NCBI GenBank assembly: GCA_045576675.1
Contig: JAZNGX010000117.1
Location: 1 to 29,191, forward strand
Direction of reading: 5' to 3'
Length of the DNA stretch: 29,191 bases
Origin: JAZNGX01 sp045576675
Lineage (GTDB): Bacteria > Bacillota > Clostridia > Monoglobales > Firm-18
The position numbers were made by a program, and so were the translations under genes. Position 1 is the first letter of the stretch; each line of letters starts with the position of its first letter. Of the stretch, positions 1-9,173 are shown one piece after another. The notes under the pieces are model-generated. The model saw only the letters and a program-made list of their open reading frames with translations. It ran no database searches and was not told the origin of the DNA.

Positions 1-1
1 A

Positions 2-2431
2 CACTATTCTGATGTGGATTATTCTGCAGAATATGCAGGTGCAATAATGTCACTGCACGATGCAGGCATAGTATCAGGTAATGCTAACGGAAGCTTTTAT
101 CCTGAAAATGCAATTACTCCTATTGATGCGGCAGTAATCCTGACAAGAATATTAGGTTACGAGGTTATTGCAAAGCAGTACGGCGGCTATGAATCAGGCT
201 ACCTTGTTGCAGCAAATGAAATCGGACTTTTCAAAGGCGTTGGCAGTGACGGCACAACTCTTTCAATGTCAGATGCAGTAAGACTTGTGTTTAACTCACT
301 TACTGCGGACATAATGGAAAACAAAAGCTATAATGGTATGACACGCTTTGAAATAACAGAGGGAACAAGCAGACTTTTAAAAACCTATGGTCTTAAATAC
401 ACAAGCGGTGTTGTAGAGAAAAATGCATATACTTCTCTTTCAGCCGCAGAGGGTTATTCGAGAGATTATATCTCGGTAAACGGCGTAACATATTACGACC
501 CCGAGGGCTTAGGTCAGAGCCTTTTAGGTTACAACGCTGATATATTATATGAAGAAGATGACAACGGCACATTAAATATCTTCCTTATATATGCATCAAA
601 GAAAAATAATGTTACACGCATAGCGGCAGAGGATATATTTAAAACTCAGGGTCAGACCATTTATTATGAGGTTGATGGCGAAGAGCGTGACGTTGATATA
701 AACTTCAATGCATCAATTATCTATAATGAGGTTGCGGATTTAACATCAAACGGTCTTGATTTTATTCCTCAGTATGGTGAGCTTGTTCTTGTTGATAACG
801 ACAATAACTATGAATACGACGTTGTGTTTGTAAAAGCATACCAGACATACGTTGCATTGGGTGTTGACGATGAAACAATCTTTGATATCAACAATAATAT
901 TTATGACTTGTCAAATATAGATGATGATAAAATCAATGTTTATAAAAATGGCAAGCCTGCAGCTTTAACAGATATTGTTGCAGATGATGTTATTTCACTT
1001 TGCTTCAGCAGAAACAATGAGTCTGTTGTGGTTTATGTGTCTGATGAAAAGGTTACAGGTATTTTAACTCAGTATTTTGATGATGAATATACAATTGGCG
1101 AAGCTGAGTATGTTGTAACACAAAGCTGTTTGGCAGATATGGTTGCAGGTTTGATAAAGCAGCCAAAGGTTGGCGATGAGGTTAAGGCTTACCTTGATTT
1201 CAGAGGTAACATCGCTTATTTTGAAGAAGAAAAGTTTGACGGTTATTATTATGGCTATGTTATGGCAATGGATGAGCCTCAGGCAGGTGCGTTGAAGGAT
1301 ACACTTCTTCGTGTTATGAATCACAACGGCGAAGTTGATGATTTGCTTTTAGAGGCTGATGTAACAGTTGACCTTAACACAACAAAAACAAGTGTAACAA
1401 ACCTTATTAATAATTACTTAAAGCAGGGCGGAACGCTTGTAAATCAGCTTGTTAAATATAAGAAGAACAACAAAAATGAGCTTACAGATATTAACTTTGC
1501 AAAAACAACTGCACAAAGTGACAGCAGAATGTTAGAAGCATCTATTGCAATCGGCACAGCATTTTCTGCAGGTGATGCAGTAACAGTTTTAAGCAGCACG
1601 AGTATCAAGTACCGTCCTTCAGGCAGATGCTTTGACGGTTACGCACCGATTAATGCAGATACTGTAATTTTCAAGGTGCCAACAGAGCTTTCTGACAGAC
1701 GTAACCCTGAAAAATATCAGGTTGGTAACTTCTCAATTCTTGCAAACGACCAGCATCAGGCATTCTGTGCGTATGATGCAAGTGAAGCAGGTGTTGTTAG
1801 TGCACTTGTGCTTGAGGGTGCAGCGGGAGGACAAATTAATCCCGAGCTTGCGATATGCGTTATAACCGATGTAAAAACATCACTTGACGAAAACGGCACT
1901 GAAGTGCTGACTGTTAAGTATTCTCAGGCAAACACTGCTAAAACAGCTGTTACTAAAGATAAAGTTTATTATTCTATAACCAGCTATTATCAGCTTATGG
2001 CAACCGATGCGGTTTCTCTTGATATCGGTGCAGGTGACGTTGTATTGCTTGAGCTTGACTCTGACGGTAAAATTATGAACCTGTTCAGAATTACAGATGC
2101 AAGTCTTGCTCCTGCACAGGATATGACAACAGGAGCTTCAAACCCATCATCACTTACATATAATGCATACAGAACCTTCTATGGTAAGGTGCTTGATATG
2201 AACGGCACAACATTCCAGGTTTCAACAGAGGATGGTGCTACAACAAATGTATATTCAACACATTACACAGGCACAAGATACACATATGTTGATTTAACAG
2301 CCAGAGAAGTAACCGCAGTTAAGGCAACAGCAGATTACTTAAACCGCTGCAGCAACAATAATAATTACAGAGTTCTTGCAAGGTCTGGTAACTCAGCTTT
2401 GTTAGACCTGATAATCTACAAGGTAAGATAG
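2..2431 (+). CDS. SLH-domain cell-surface protein, 5' end missing
   Basis: The reading frame is already open at the left edge (His-Tyr-Ser-Asp-Val...), so a GTG at 14 is an internal codon and the gene starts outside the window. The first ~50 residues form one S-layer homology repeat (YSDV, then GIVSG, then FYPENAIT and AVILTRILGY). A second, weaker repeat follows to about residue 110 (GLFKG, SDAVRLVFNSL). SLH repeats bind pyruvylated secondary wall polymers and hold proteins on Gram-positive cell walls. The remaining ~690 residues are rich in short beta-type segments, Asp, Asn and Thr; I recognise no catalytic motif there. The gene ends 15 bp before the first LamG gene and shares its ribosome-site region, so the two are probably co-transcribed. 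It may be a wall-attached scaffold or S-layer-like protein for the secreted proteins behind it; that role is inference. Confidence 0.85.
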   Translation, partial: HYSDVDYSAEYAGAIMSLHDAGIVSGNANGSFYPENAITPIDAAVILTRILGYEVIAKQYGGYESGYLVAANEIGLFKGVGSDGTTLSMSDAVRLVFNSLTADIMENKSYNGMTRFEITEGTSRLLKTYGLKYTSGVVEKNAYTSLSAAEGYSRDYISVNGVTYYDPEGLGQSLLGYNADILYEEDDNGTLNIFLIYASKKNNVTRIAAEDIFKTQGQTIYYEVDGEERDVDINFNASIIYNEVADLTSNGLDFIPQYGELVLVDNDNNYEYDVVFVKAYQTYVALGVDDETIFDINNNIYDLSNIDDDKINVYKNGKPAALTDIVADDVISLCFSRNNESVVVYVSDEKVTGILTQYFDDEYTIGEAEYVVTQSCLADMVAGLIKQPKVGDEVKAYLDFRGNIAYFEEEKFDGYYYGYVMAMDEPQAGALKDTLLRVMNHNGEVDDLLLEADVTVDLNTTKTSVTNLINNYLKQGGTLVNQLVKYKKNNKNELTDINFAKTTAQSDSRMLEASIAIGTAFSAGDAVTVLSSTSIKYRPSGRCFDGYAPINADTVIFKVPTELSDRRNPEKYQVGNFSILANDQHQAFCAYDASEAGVVSALVLEGAAGGQINPELAICVITDVKTSLDENGTEVLTVKYSQANTAKTAVTKDKVYYSITSYYQLMATDAVSLDIGAGDVVLLELDSDGKIMNLFRITDASLAPAQDMTTGASNPSSLTYNAYRTFYGKVLDMNGTTFQVSTEDGATTNVYSTHYTGTRYTYVDLTAREVTAVKATADYLNRCSNNNNYRVLARSGNSALLDLIIYKVR

Positions 2432-2446
2432 GAGGGGCTTTTGATA

Positions 2447-4216
2447 ATGAAAAGAATATTAGCAATAACATTAATACTTGCAATGGCACTTTCTATGGTG
2501 ACTGTATGCAGTGCGGCAGACTTATCTGCTAACCTTGTTGCACATTGGGATTTTGATGAAATCGTTGACGGAAAAGTTCTTGACGTTACAGGTAACGGCA
2601 ACGACCTTACAATTCAGGATACAAATTATGAAGTTATAACAGGATTTACAGGCAGTGCAATCGACTTCCACACAAACGATAACGAAGGCGGTGTTGATAA
2701 GGGTGCTTACGCAGCGGCAAAGCATATGACAATGCTTCCCAGTGTTTTAGCACCACAGCTTAACGGAAAAGAGGGTATCACCGTTTCCTTCTGGATTAAA
2801 AGAGAGCTTATCGGTTCATCTGCAGCAAACGCAGTGTTCTGCTTATCACCTATTGGTGCAGCAATGAAGATTTCAGCAAACAGATATGGCTTTGTTACAG
2901 AAACACGTTCAATGTCAACTAATACTGCACAGACTCTTTCAGTAGGCAGATTTTACCCCATTGCGTCAAATGTAGACTGCAATCCGCAGATTGGTACTAC
3001 AAACGGGCCTGATTCACATGGATGGATACACGTTGCAGTTGTAAATGACTATATTAATAAAAAGGTTAATTTGTATGTTGACGGCGAGTCTGTTGCTGCT
3101 GATCCTGCTTCAACAATGTTCTGGGACGGAGGAGTTTCAAACTTCGCACCTGATGATTCAAAGGGCTATGTTGGCGTAGGTTCAAGCCACTCAATCATAG
3201 ACGATGTTAAGGTTTACGACAAGGCCTTAACTCCTGCTGAAGTAAAAGAATCAATTCCTGCAGTAATAGAATATGACTTTAACGAAATTGCAGATAACGC
3301 AATTAAAAACAAAACAGGCAGACCGTTGGATATGACAACAACAGGCACAATGGCTGCTGTTAAGGGCGTTGTTGGTAATTCGGCAAGAATTTCAACAAAG
3401 GCTACAATGCCTGCAAGAAGCTTCTATAACTCAATGATGAAAACAAAGGTAGCTTCATTTGCAGTTTGGGCAAAGCTTGAGGACGGCGTGCTTTCAACAA
3501 ACTCAGGCGGTCAGGCATTGTTCCAGGAGGGAACAGGCGGCTTTAACGTTATTCTTAATTCCAACGGAACAGTACGTATGGGCGGCAGAAGTCAGGCAGG
3601 CGATGCTTATACATACGTTATGTCAGACGGGGCAGTGTTTACTGCAGGCGATACAAGCTGGCATCACATCGCAGGTATAGTTGATTATTCAAACTGCACT
3701 ATGAAGCTTTATATTGACGGAAGCCTTAACAACACAGCAGATTGCAGTAACTTCCAGGCTATTTTATACAATATGTCCACATCTTCAAATGTTGACTATA
3801 TTGACTTTGGCAACACTGCAAATGTATTACTTGATAATCTTAAATTATTCAGACGCAGTCTTTCAGATGCTGAAATTGTAAAAATGGCAAGCGAGCTTCC
3901 TTTTGCAGATACAAGCTTTACTGCAACTGAAAGCACAGTAACAGCAACCTGTAATATTGCAAACCTTTCAGGCAAAGCAATTTCTGCAGGTAATGCAAGC
4001 CTTATTTTAGCAGCATATGATAAGGAAACAAACCTTTTAACATATGTTGAAAAAACAGATTTGCCTGCATTAAGCATTGGCGAGAGATTGTCAGGGCAGA
4101 CAGTTACAATCACAGGTATCGATGTACCTGAAAATTATAATTATAAACTACTGGCTTGGGGAAGCTTGAATAAACTCATCTCATATCAGGACGAGATAGA
4201 GTATTCAATAGATTAA
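2447..4216 (+). CDS. Secreted double-LamG protein, paralog 1
   Basis: This is a 589-residue secreted protein. I start it at the ATG at 2447, because GGAGGGG at 2431-2437 is well spaced for it; a TTG at 2441 is too close. A signal peptide (MKR, hydrophobic run, CSAA) ends near residue 24. LamG/concanavalin A-like domain 1 runs about 28-265 (NLVAHWDFDE start, DDVKVYDKALT end). Domain 2 runs about 275-485 (WHHIAG, LYIDGS, LDNLKLFRRSLS). A C-terminal module of about 100 residues (STVTATCNIANLSG ... YKLLAWGSLNK) follows. LamG folds in bacteria usually bind or cleave glycans; there is no obvious catalytic signature here, so glycan binding is the likelier role. There is no SLH or LPXTG anchor. It is closely related to the next gene in both protein and DNA sequence. 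Confidence 0.85.
   Translation: MKRILAITLILAMALSMVTVCSAADLSANLVAHWDFDEIVDGKVLDVTGNGNDLTIQDTNYEVITGFTGSAIDFHTNDNEGGVDKGAYAAAKHMTMLPSVLAPQLNGKEGITVSFWIKRELIGSSAANAVFCLSPIGAAMKISANRYGFVTETRSMSTNTAQTLSVGRFYPIASNVDCNPQIGTTNGPDSHGWIHVAVVNDYINKKVNLYVDGESVAADPASTMFWDGGVSNFAPDDSKGYVGVGSSHSIIDDVKVYDKALTPAEVKESIPAVIEYDFNEIADNAIKNKTGRPLDMTTTGTMAAVKGVVGNSARISTKATMPARSFYNSMMKTKVASFAVWAKLEDGVLSTNSGGQALFQEGTGGFNVILNSNGTVRMGGRSQAGDAYTYVMSDGAVFTAGDTSWHHIAGIVDYSNCTMKLYIDGSLNNTADCSNFQAILYNMSTSSNVDYIDFGNTANVLLDNLKLFRRSLSDAEIVKMASELPFADTSFTATESTVTATCNIANLSGKAISAGNASLILAAYDKETNLLTYVEKTDLPALSIGERLSGQTVTITGIDVPENYNYKLLAWGSLNKLISYQDEIEYSID
2717..2850 (+). repeat. Direct repeat, copy in LamG paralog 1
   Basis: This 134-bp coding stretch matches 4549-4682 without gaps; I count 14 differences by eye, about 90% identity. 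It encodes the KHMTMLPSVLAPQL to FCLSP segment of LamG domain 1. A separate exact 24-bp match lies at 2606-2629 and 4420-4443. It marks recent duplication or conversion between the paralogs. Confidence 0.85.
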
Positions 4217-4248
4217 TTATCAAAAAAATAAAGAGGAGCTGACAAATT

Positions 4249-6087
4249 ATGAAAAAAACATTGGCACTTATTTTAACCTTGGTAATGGCATTATCATTAG
4301 TAACAGTTAGCTATGCAGCTGACTTGGAAAGCAACCTTGTAGCACATTGGACATTTGATAAGATTGTTGACACAGACGGCGTTCTGACAGTTGAGGACGT
4401 AACAGGCAACGGTAACACTCTTACAATTCAGGATACAAATTATAAAACAGTAACAGGCTTTACAGGCAGAGCTATCGACTTTTTAACAGACGATAACTAT
4501 GACGTGGCTAACTCAAAATCTAAGGTTGATGGCGGTGTATATGCCGGTGCAAAGCATATGACAATGCTTCCCAGCGTTTTAGCACCACAGCTTACAGGTA
4601 AAGCAGGTATCACAGTTTCATTCTGGATTAAAAGAGAGCTTGTAGGCTCATCTGTAGGAAATGCAGTGTTCTGCTTATCACCAAACGGTGCTGCATTAAA
4701 GCTTTCAACACAGCGTTACGGCTTTGTAACAGAAACACGTGCACGTTCAACAAACGTACCTGAAACAATTTCTGTAGGCCGCTTCTATCCTTTGGGTGAA
4801 GCAACAGACTTCTATCCGCAGATAGTTTCAAATGCTACTGCAGCTACAACTGCCAGCGATAAGCGTCACGAATGGGTTCACGTTACAGCAGTAAACGACT
4901 ATACTAACAAAGAAGTTCGCGTTTACCTTGATGGCGAGCTTGTTCCGGGCGGCAGTGTTACAATGAACTGGAGCGAAAGTGTTTCAAACTTCATAGGCGA
5001 GGATTCAAAGGGTTACATCGGTGTTGGTGCAAGCCATTCAATTCTTGATGATGTTAAGATTTATGACAAGGCTTTAACTCAGGACGAAGTCAAAGAATCA
5101 ATTCCTGCAGTTTTAGAATATAAGTTTGAAGAAATGATGGAAGGCTCAACTGCAAACGCAACAGCAAGAGCAGCCTCTATAACACTACCAGATACTGCAG
5201 AGGTTGTTTCCGGTGCGATTGGTAATACAATTAATATGTCAGGTAAGGGGACACTTCCTTTGCAGACATATTATAAGAGCTTGTTAAAATCAAAAGTAAT
5301 TTCTTTCTCAACATGGGTAAAGAGTATTGACGGCGTATTAACAACAAACAAAAGCGGTCAGGCTGTAGTTCAGGAAGGCCGTGGCGGTTTTAACATTGCA
5401 GTTCTTAATAATGGTCATGTACGTGTAGGCGGCAGAAGCCAGAATGGTGACGGTTATGCAACATCACAGTCAACAAAAACAGTTTTCAAAGCAGGTGATA
5501 CAAACTGGCATCACATTGCAGGTACAATCAATTACACCGACGATACTGTAATATTATATGTTGACGGTAAGCATATGAATACAGTAGATTATACTGATAA
5601 TACTGCAGCAACATGGTTCCAGTCAGCTTTTTACACCTTCTCAGGTCACAATGAAACACAGGTTGACTATTTTGACCTTAAAAACGATGCAAATCTGTTA
5701 ATTGACGAAACAAAGATTTACCGTCGTGGTTTAACTGCAAACGAAATCGCTGAAGAGTATAAAAAGGTTTACAAGGATTTTGCAACAGTTGAATTTACTT
5801 CAACAAGTGATTCTGTAACTGCAAGCTGTGATATCTTTAACTCTTTGGGAGCAGACCTTGAAGCAGATAAGGCTATAATTTTCTTGGGTATGTATGATAT
5901 TGACAGCAACAGACTTGTTAAGGTAAGTGCAAAGAAATTGCCTGCAGTTGCAAGCCTGGCAGAGCTTAAAGACCAGACAGTTACAATCTCAGATATCGAA
6001 GAGCCTGAAATTTATACATACAGATTGTTCATATGGGATGGCACAAGCTTAGTTCCTTATCACACAGAAAATTATATTATCCAGTAA
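4249..6087 (+). CDS. Secreted double-LamG protein, paralog 2
   Basis: This 612-residue protein repeats the previous gene: signal peptide ending in SYAA near residue 24, LamG domain 1 (NLVAHWTFDK ... DDVKIYDKALT, about 29-275), LamG domain 2 (SFSTWVKS, WHHIAGTINY, DETKIYRRGLT, about 290-505), and the same C-terminal module ending YRLFIWDGTSLVPY. The ATG at 4249 follows GAGGAG at about 4232-4237. Near-identical stretches shared with paralog 1 point to a fairly recent tandem duplication or gene conversion. It lies 32 bp after paralog 1 with no promoter seen between, so it is probably in the same operon. Likely an extracellular glycan-binding protein; the ligand is unknown. Alternative: a LamG-fold enzyme of an undescribed family. 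Confidence 0.85.
   Translation: MKKTLALILTLVMALSLVTVSYAADLESNLVAHWTFDKIVDTDGVLTVEDVTGNGNTLTIQDTNYKTVTGFTGRAIDFLTDDNYDVANSKSKVDGGVYAGAKHMTMLPSVLAPQLTGKAGITVSFWIKRELVGSSVGNAVFCLSPNGAALKLSTQRYGFVTETRARSTNVPETISVGRFYPLGEATDFYPQIVSNATAATTASDKRHEWVHVTAVNDYTNKEVRVYLDGELVPGGSVTMNWSESVSNFIGEDSKGYIGVGASHSILDDVKIYDKALTQDEVKESIPAVLEYKFEEMMEGSTANATARAASITLPDTAEVVSGAIGNTINMSGKGTLPLQTYYKSLLKSKVISFSTWVKSIDGVLTTNKSGQAVVQEGRGGFNIAVLNNGHVRVGGRSQNGDGYATSQSTKTVFKAGDTNWHHIAGTINYTDDTVILYVDGKHMNTVDYTDNTAATWFQSAFYTFSGHNETQVDYFDLKNDANLLIDETKIYRRGLTANEIAEEYKKVYKDFATVEFTSTSDSVTASCDIFNSLGADLEADKAIIFLGMYDIDSNRLVKVSAKKLPAVASLAELKDQTVTISDIEEPEIYTYRLFIWDGTSLVPYHTENYIIQ
4549..4682 (+). repeat. Direct repeat, copy in LamG paralog 2
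   Basis: Second copy of the 134-bp repeat at 2717-2850, in the same reading frame and the same position within LamG domain 1. Several differences are at third codon positions, as expected for a repeat kept under protein-level selection. Confidence 0.85.
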
Positions 6088-6111
6088 TCTTATCGGCTAA
6101 AGGGGAAAACT

Positions 6112-9100
6112 ATGAAAAAAACAATCCTACTGTTTTTAGTAATGACATTGTTGCTTGGCTCTGTGCCGCAGGTTTTTGCAGCACAGGCCATCGCCCCTGT
6201 TTTTTATGTTGCATTTGAACAAATTGATGGCGGACACGTAAATAACTTTGCAAAAACCCCGTATGAAGTGTTAACAAACAACATTAATTCAACAGAGGGT
6301 GCAAGGGGTGTTGGTGCTCAGATTACCAAAAAAGGCTACATAAATTCGCCTGAAAATAAAATAGGTAATATGATAACAGGTGCACCCGGCATAACAATGT
6401 CAGCATATATAAAGGATGACTTTGCTGCAGACGGTGACATTATAACAGTATATTATAATGAAGCAAATGCAGGGCTTAAGCTTTCAAAAAAAGGCTCTGT
6501 AATAACCGTTGCGGCAAGCTCAGACAAAAACGAAATTTTGCAGTCTGCAAGCTTTGATACAAATGAAAGCTTTAAGGACTGGACAAACATAGCAGTAACT
6601 GTCGGCTTTGTTGAAAACAAAATAAGCTTTTACGTTAACGGAGAGCTTAAAGCAACCAAGGGCGTACGCTTTATGAGCGACAGCTATTGTCATTACGGCA
6701 CAACTGTTCCCGATAACATCGGCGTGCCGGGAATGTTCATTGATGAAGTAAAAATTTATCCTGCCGCATTAAGCAGCAGTGAAATAAAGGCAGCTTTTGA
6801 AAATGACAAAAACGAGCCTGAAGAAACACCTTATGTTGATATCTTAAAAGATAACCTTGTTGCCCACTTCGCATTTGACGAGGGCGAAGGCACTGAAACA
6901 AAATCAACAGGTAAGGTTGAGGTAACAGGCAAGGCACTTAATGATAAATTAAGCTGGGTGCCGGGTATAAAGGGAAGTGCAGTACACTTCCATCCATCAG
7001 AACCCAACTGGTTTAACATCGGCAAGGATGTTTCAAATGCTTTAGTTGGCAAAAACGGCTTGACGGTTACAGGTTGGTTCTATCTGACTTATGAACAGGG
7101 CTCAGGCTATCAGAACAGAATACTTTCTCTTAACATAGACGGAGAACGTGCTATGTTCCATTATACTATGAACAGTGCACAGATTATTCTTTGTGCATTA
7201 AGAAGTGATCCCGCAGGCCCTCTTACAGGCTTTAACTATCAGCACAAGGATAAGCTTACCTTTGGTGAGTGGCATTTTTGTGTTATGACGGCTGACCTTG
7301 AGGCAAACACCTTGCACTATTACTTAGACGGTGTAGAGCTTACACCTATGCAGGCAGGATACCCGAACACAAAATTCTCTAAAAAAGCCTTTGAGCTTGC
7401 AGAGGGTGCAAATGACGATACAATAGGCGGTGACCCCACAAATCCTCATGCTACATATACCTTCTCGGGTGCAATGGACGAAATGAAAATTTATGACCGA
7501 GCAATTACTCCCGAAGAAGCGGCATATATATATGTACAAAATAAAAACGGCAGCTGGCTGTCACAGGATGAAGACAATTATGATAAATTAAATCCGTTGT
7601 CAAACAGCGCTGTTATTATGGCTACAGGTCATAATGAGGTTATAACTGCCGAAAGGCGTAAAAGAATTGACTGGGACGATATTGAGGCAGCTCCTGTGTT
7701 AACAGGAACAACCACAATGGTTCCCGTAAAGCTTTTAACAGATTATCTTGGTGCAAATGCACAGGTTGATTTGGAAGCAGGAACAGCCACAGTTGCAGGA
7801 ATGAAGTTTACTGCAGGCAGCATTGAGGTAAGCGGCTACGGAAGGTTAAACGATGCTCCGTTTATAAAAGGTAACACAATGTATGTTCCGTTAAGACCTG
7901 TCGCACAAAAGCTTGGCAAGTCAATTTATTATCACGATACAGGCTTGCTTGCAGTGGGTGATGCGGCAACAGTTAACGAAATTTCAAAGGACGAGGATTA
8001 TGTTTTGTGGCTGCACAACGCACTTACAAACTTACCTTATGAGCAGCAGACTGCCGACCACTATGGCACACGTCAGGTAGTACGCTACGAGCCTAATTTA
8101 AGATTGTGGCATTCGTCACCTTCCATTTTGGAGCTTGAGGATGGTTCAATGCTTGTTTCGCACGATACAGCGGGCAGAGGTACAACGTTGTGGCGTTCCG
8201 ATGACGGTGGAGAAACGTGGAAGCAGATATGGTACACTGAATATATGGTTTACGCAGGCTTGTTTGAAAACAAAGGCTCAGTTTATTTAATGGGTGTAAG
8301 ACGTGGTACGGGTGAGCCTGCTGTCCCTGCAATATATAGAAGTGATGACGGAGGATATACATGGACAGAGCCAAAGGACAACAAGACAGGCTGGCTTTTA
8401 GAGGACGACGGCACTTGCCTGATTCAGCCGGCACACGGTGCTCCTGTTCCGATTGTTAAGCACAACGGCAGAATTTATCGTGCAATTGACACATCTGGCA
8501 GCGGCTGGAAACACTTTAGCGTATTTATGATATCTGCAGATGAAGATGCAGATTTGTTAGACAGAAAGAGCTGGACTTTCACAAACCCTGTAAAGCTTTC
8601 TGACTATTACAATGTTCTTCCCGATGATTTTCAATATACAGATGCAGGTATGTGTGAGGCAAACGCTGTTTTAGGCCCTGACGGTCAGATGTACGTTATG
8701 GCACGCTTTAACTCTGCACCTGAAGTTGATTATGCGGCAGTATGCAAGCTAAAAGATGATGCAACTTTAGAATTTGACAGAATTATAAAGTTCCCGGGTG
8801 GTATGACAAAGTTTGTTGTAAGATACGATGAAAGCACAGGAAAGTGGATTTCCCTTGTTAATCCCAACCATCAGCAGGATTATGTTTTGCAGCGTCTTGT
8901 ACTGTCACTTGCAGTTTCGGACGATTTGTACAACTGGGAGGTTAAGGAAACTCTGCTTGTTCCCGACTGGCTTGAAAACTGGGAAAGAATGACAGAGCGT
9001 AACGCATTCCAGTATGTTGACTGGTATTTTAAGGGCGATGACATTGTGTATGTTGTCCGTGAAGCAAATCAGGGTGCGGCAAACTACCATAACGGTAACT

Positions 9101-9147
9101 ATACAACGGTTTATACACTTAAAGATTATAAGCAATATCTGGACTAA
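6112..9147 (+). CDS. Secreted LamG-LamG-propeller protein, sialidase-superfamily, copy 1
   Basis: A 1011-residue secreted protein with a signal peptide ending VFA near residue 23. Domains in order: LamG 1 (about 25-230, ends DEVKIYPAALSS), LamG 2 (about 250-480, NLVAHFAFDEGEG to MKIYDRAITPEE), a copper-amine-oxidase-N-like spacer (about 525-616, TMVPVKLL ... MYVPLRPVAQKLG), and a C-terminal Asp-box beta-propeller (about 670-1011). Two Asp boxes are clear: SDDGGETW at about 696-703 and SDDGGYTW at about 744-751. The usual sialidase FRIP arginine motif is replaced by LWHSSPSILELEDGSML, so a true neuraminidase activity is doubtful; the propeller could act on another sugar or only bind. AAAGGGG precedes the ATG, and the gene is 24 bp after paralog 2, so it is probably in the same operon. 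Confidence 0.83.
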   Translation: MKKTILLFLVMTLLLGSVPQVFAAQAIAPVFYVAFEQIDGGHVNNFAKTPYEVLTNNINSTEGARGVGAQITKKGYINSPENKIGNMITGAPGITMSAYIKDDFAADGDIITVYYNEANAGLKLSKKGSVITVAASSDKNEILQSASFDTNESFKDWTNIAVTVGFVENKISFYVNGELKATKGVRFMSDSYCHYGTTVPDNIGVPGMFIDEVKIYPAALSSSEIKAAFENDKNEPEETPYVDILKDNLVAHFAFDEGEGTETKSTGKVEVTGKALNDKLSWVPGIKGSAVHFHPSEPNWFNIGKDVSNALVGKNGLTVTGWFYLTYEQGSGYQNRILSLNIDGERAMFHYTMNSAQIILCALRSDPAGPLTGFNYQHKDKLTFGEWHFCVMTADLEANTLHYYLDGVELTPMQAGYPNTKFSKKAFELAEGANDDTIGGDPTNPHATYTFSGAMDEMKIYDRAITPEEAAYIYVQNKNGSWLSQDEDNYDKLNPLSNSAVIMATGHNEVITAERRKRIDWDDIEAAPVLTGTTTMVPVKLLTDYLGANAQVDLEAGTATVAGMKFTAGSIEVSGYGRLNDAPFIKGNTMYVPLRPVAQKLGKSIYYHDTGLLAVGDAATVNEISKDEDYVLWLHNALTNLPYEQQTADHYGTRQVVRYEPNLRLWHSSPSILELEDGSMLVSHDTAGRGTTLWRSDDGGETWKQIWYTEYMVYAGLFENKGSVYLMGVRRGTGEPAVPAIYRSDDGGYTWTEPKDNKTGWLLEDDGTCLIQPAHGAPVPIVKHNGRIYRAIDTSGSGWKHFSVFMISADEDADLLDRKSWTFTNPVKLSDYYNVLPDDFQYTDAGMCEANAVLGPDGQMYVMARFNSAPEVDYAAVCKLKDDATLEFDRIIKFPGGMTKFVVRYDESTGKWISLVNPNHQQDYVLQRLVLSLAVSDDLYNWEVKETLLVPDWLENWERMTERNAFQYVDWYFKGDDIVYVVREANQGAANYHNGNYTTVYTLKDYKQYLD

Positions 9148-9173
9148 ATTAAAAATGATTGGAAGATAAAGCT

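Noticed and set aside
14..2431. GTG at 14 as the start of the SLH protein
   Set aside because: The frame is open to the window edge, and the residues before it (HYSD) belong to the SLH repeat; there is no ribosome site.
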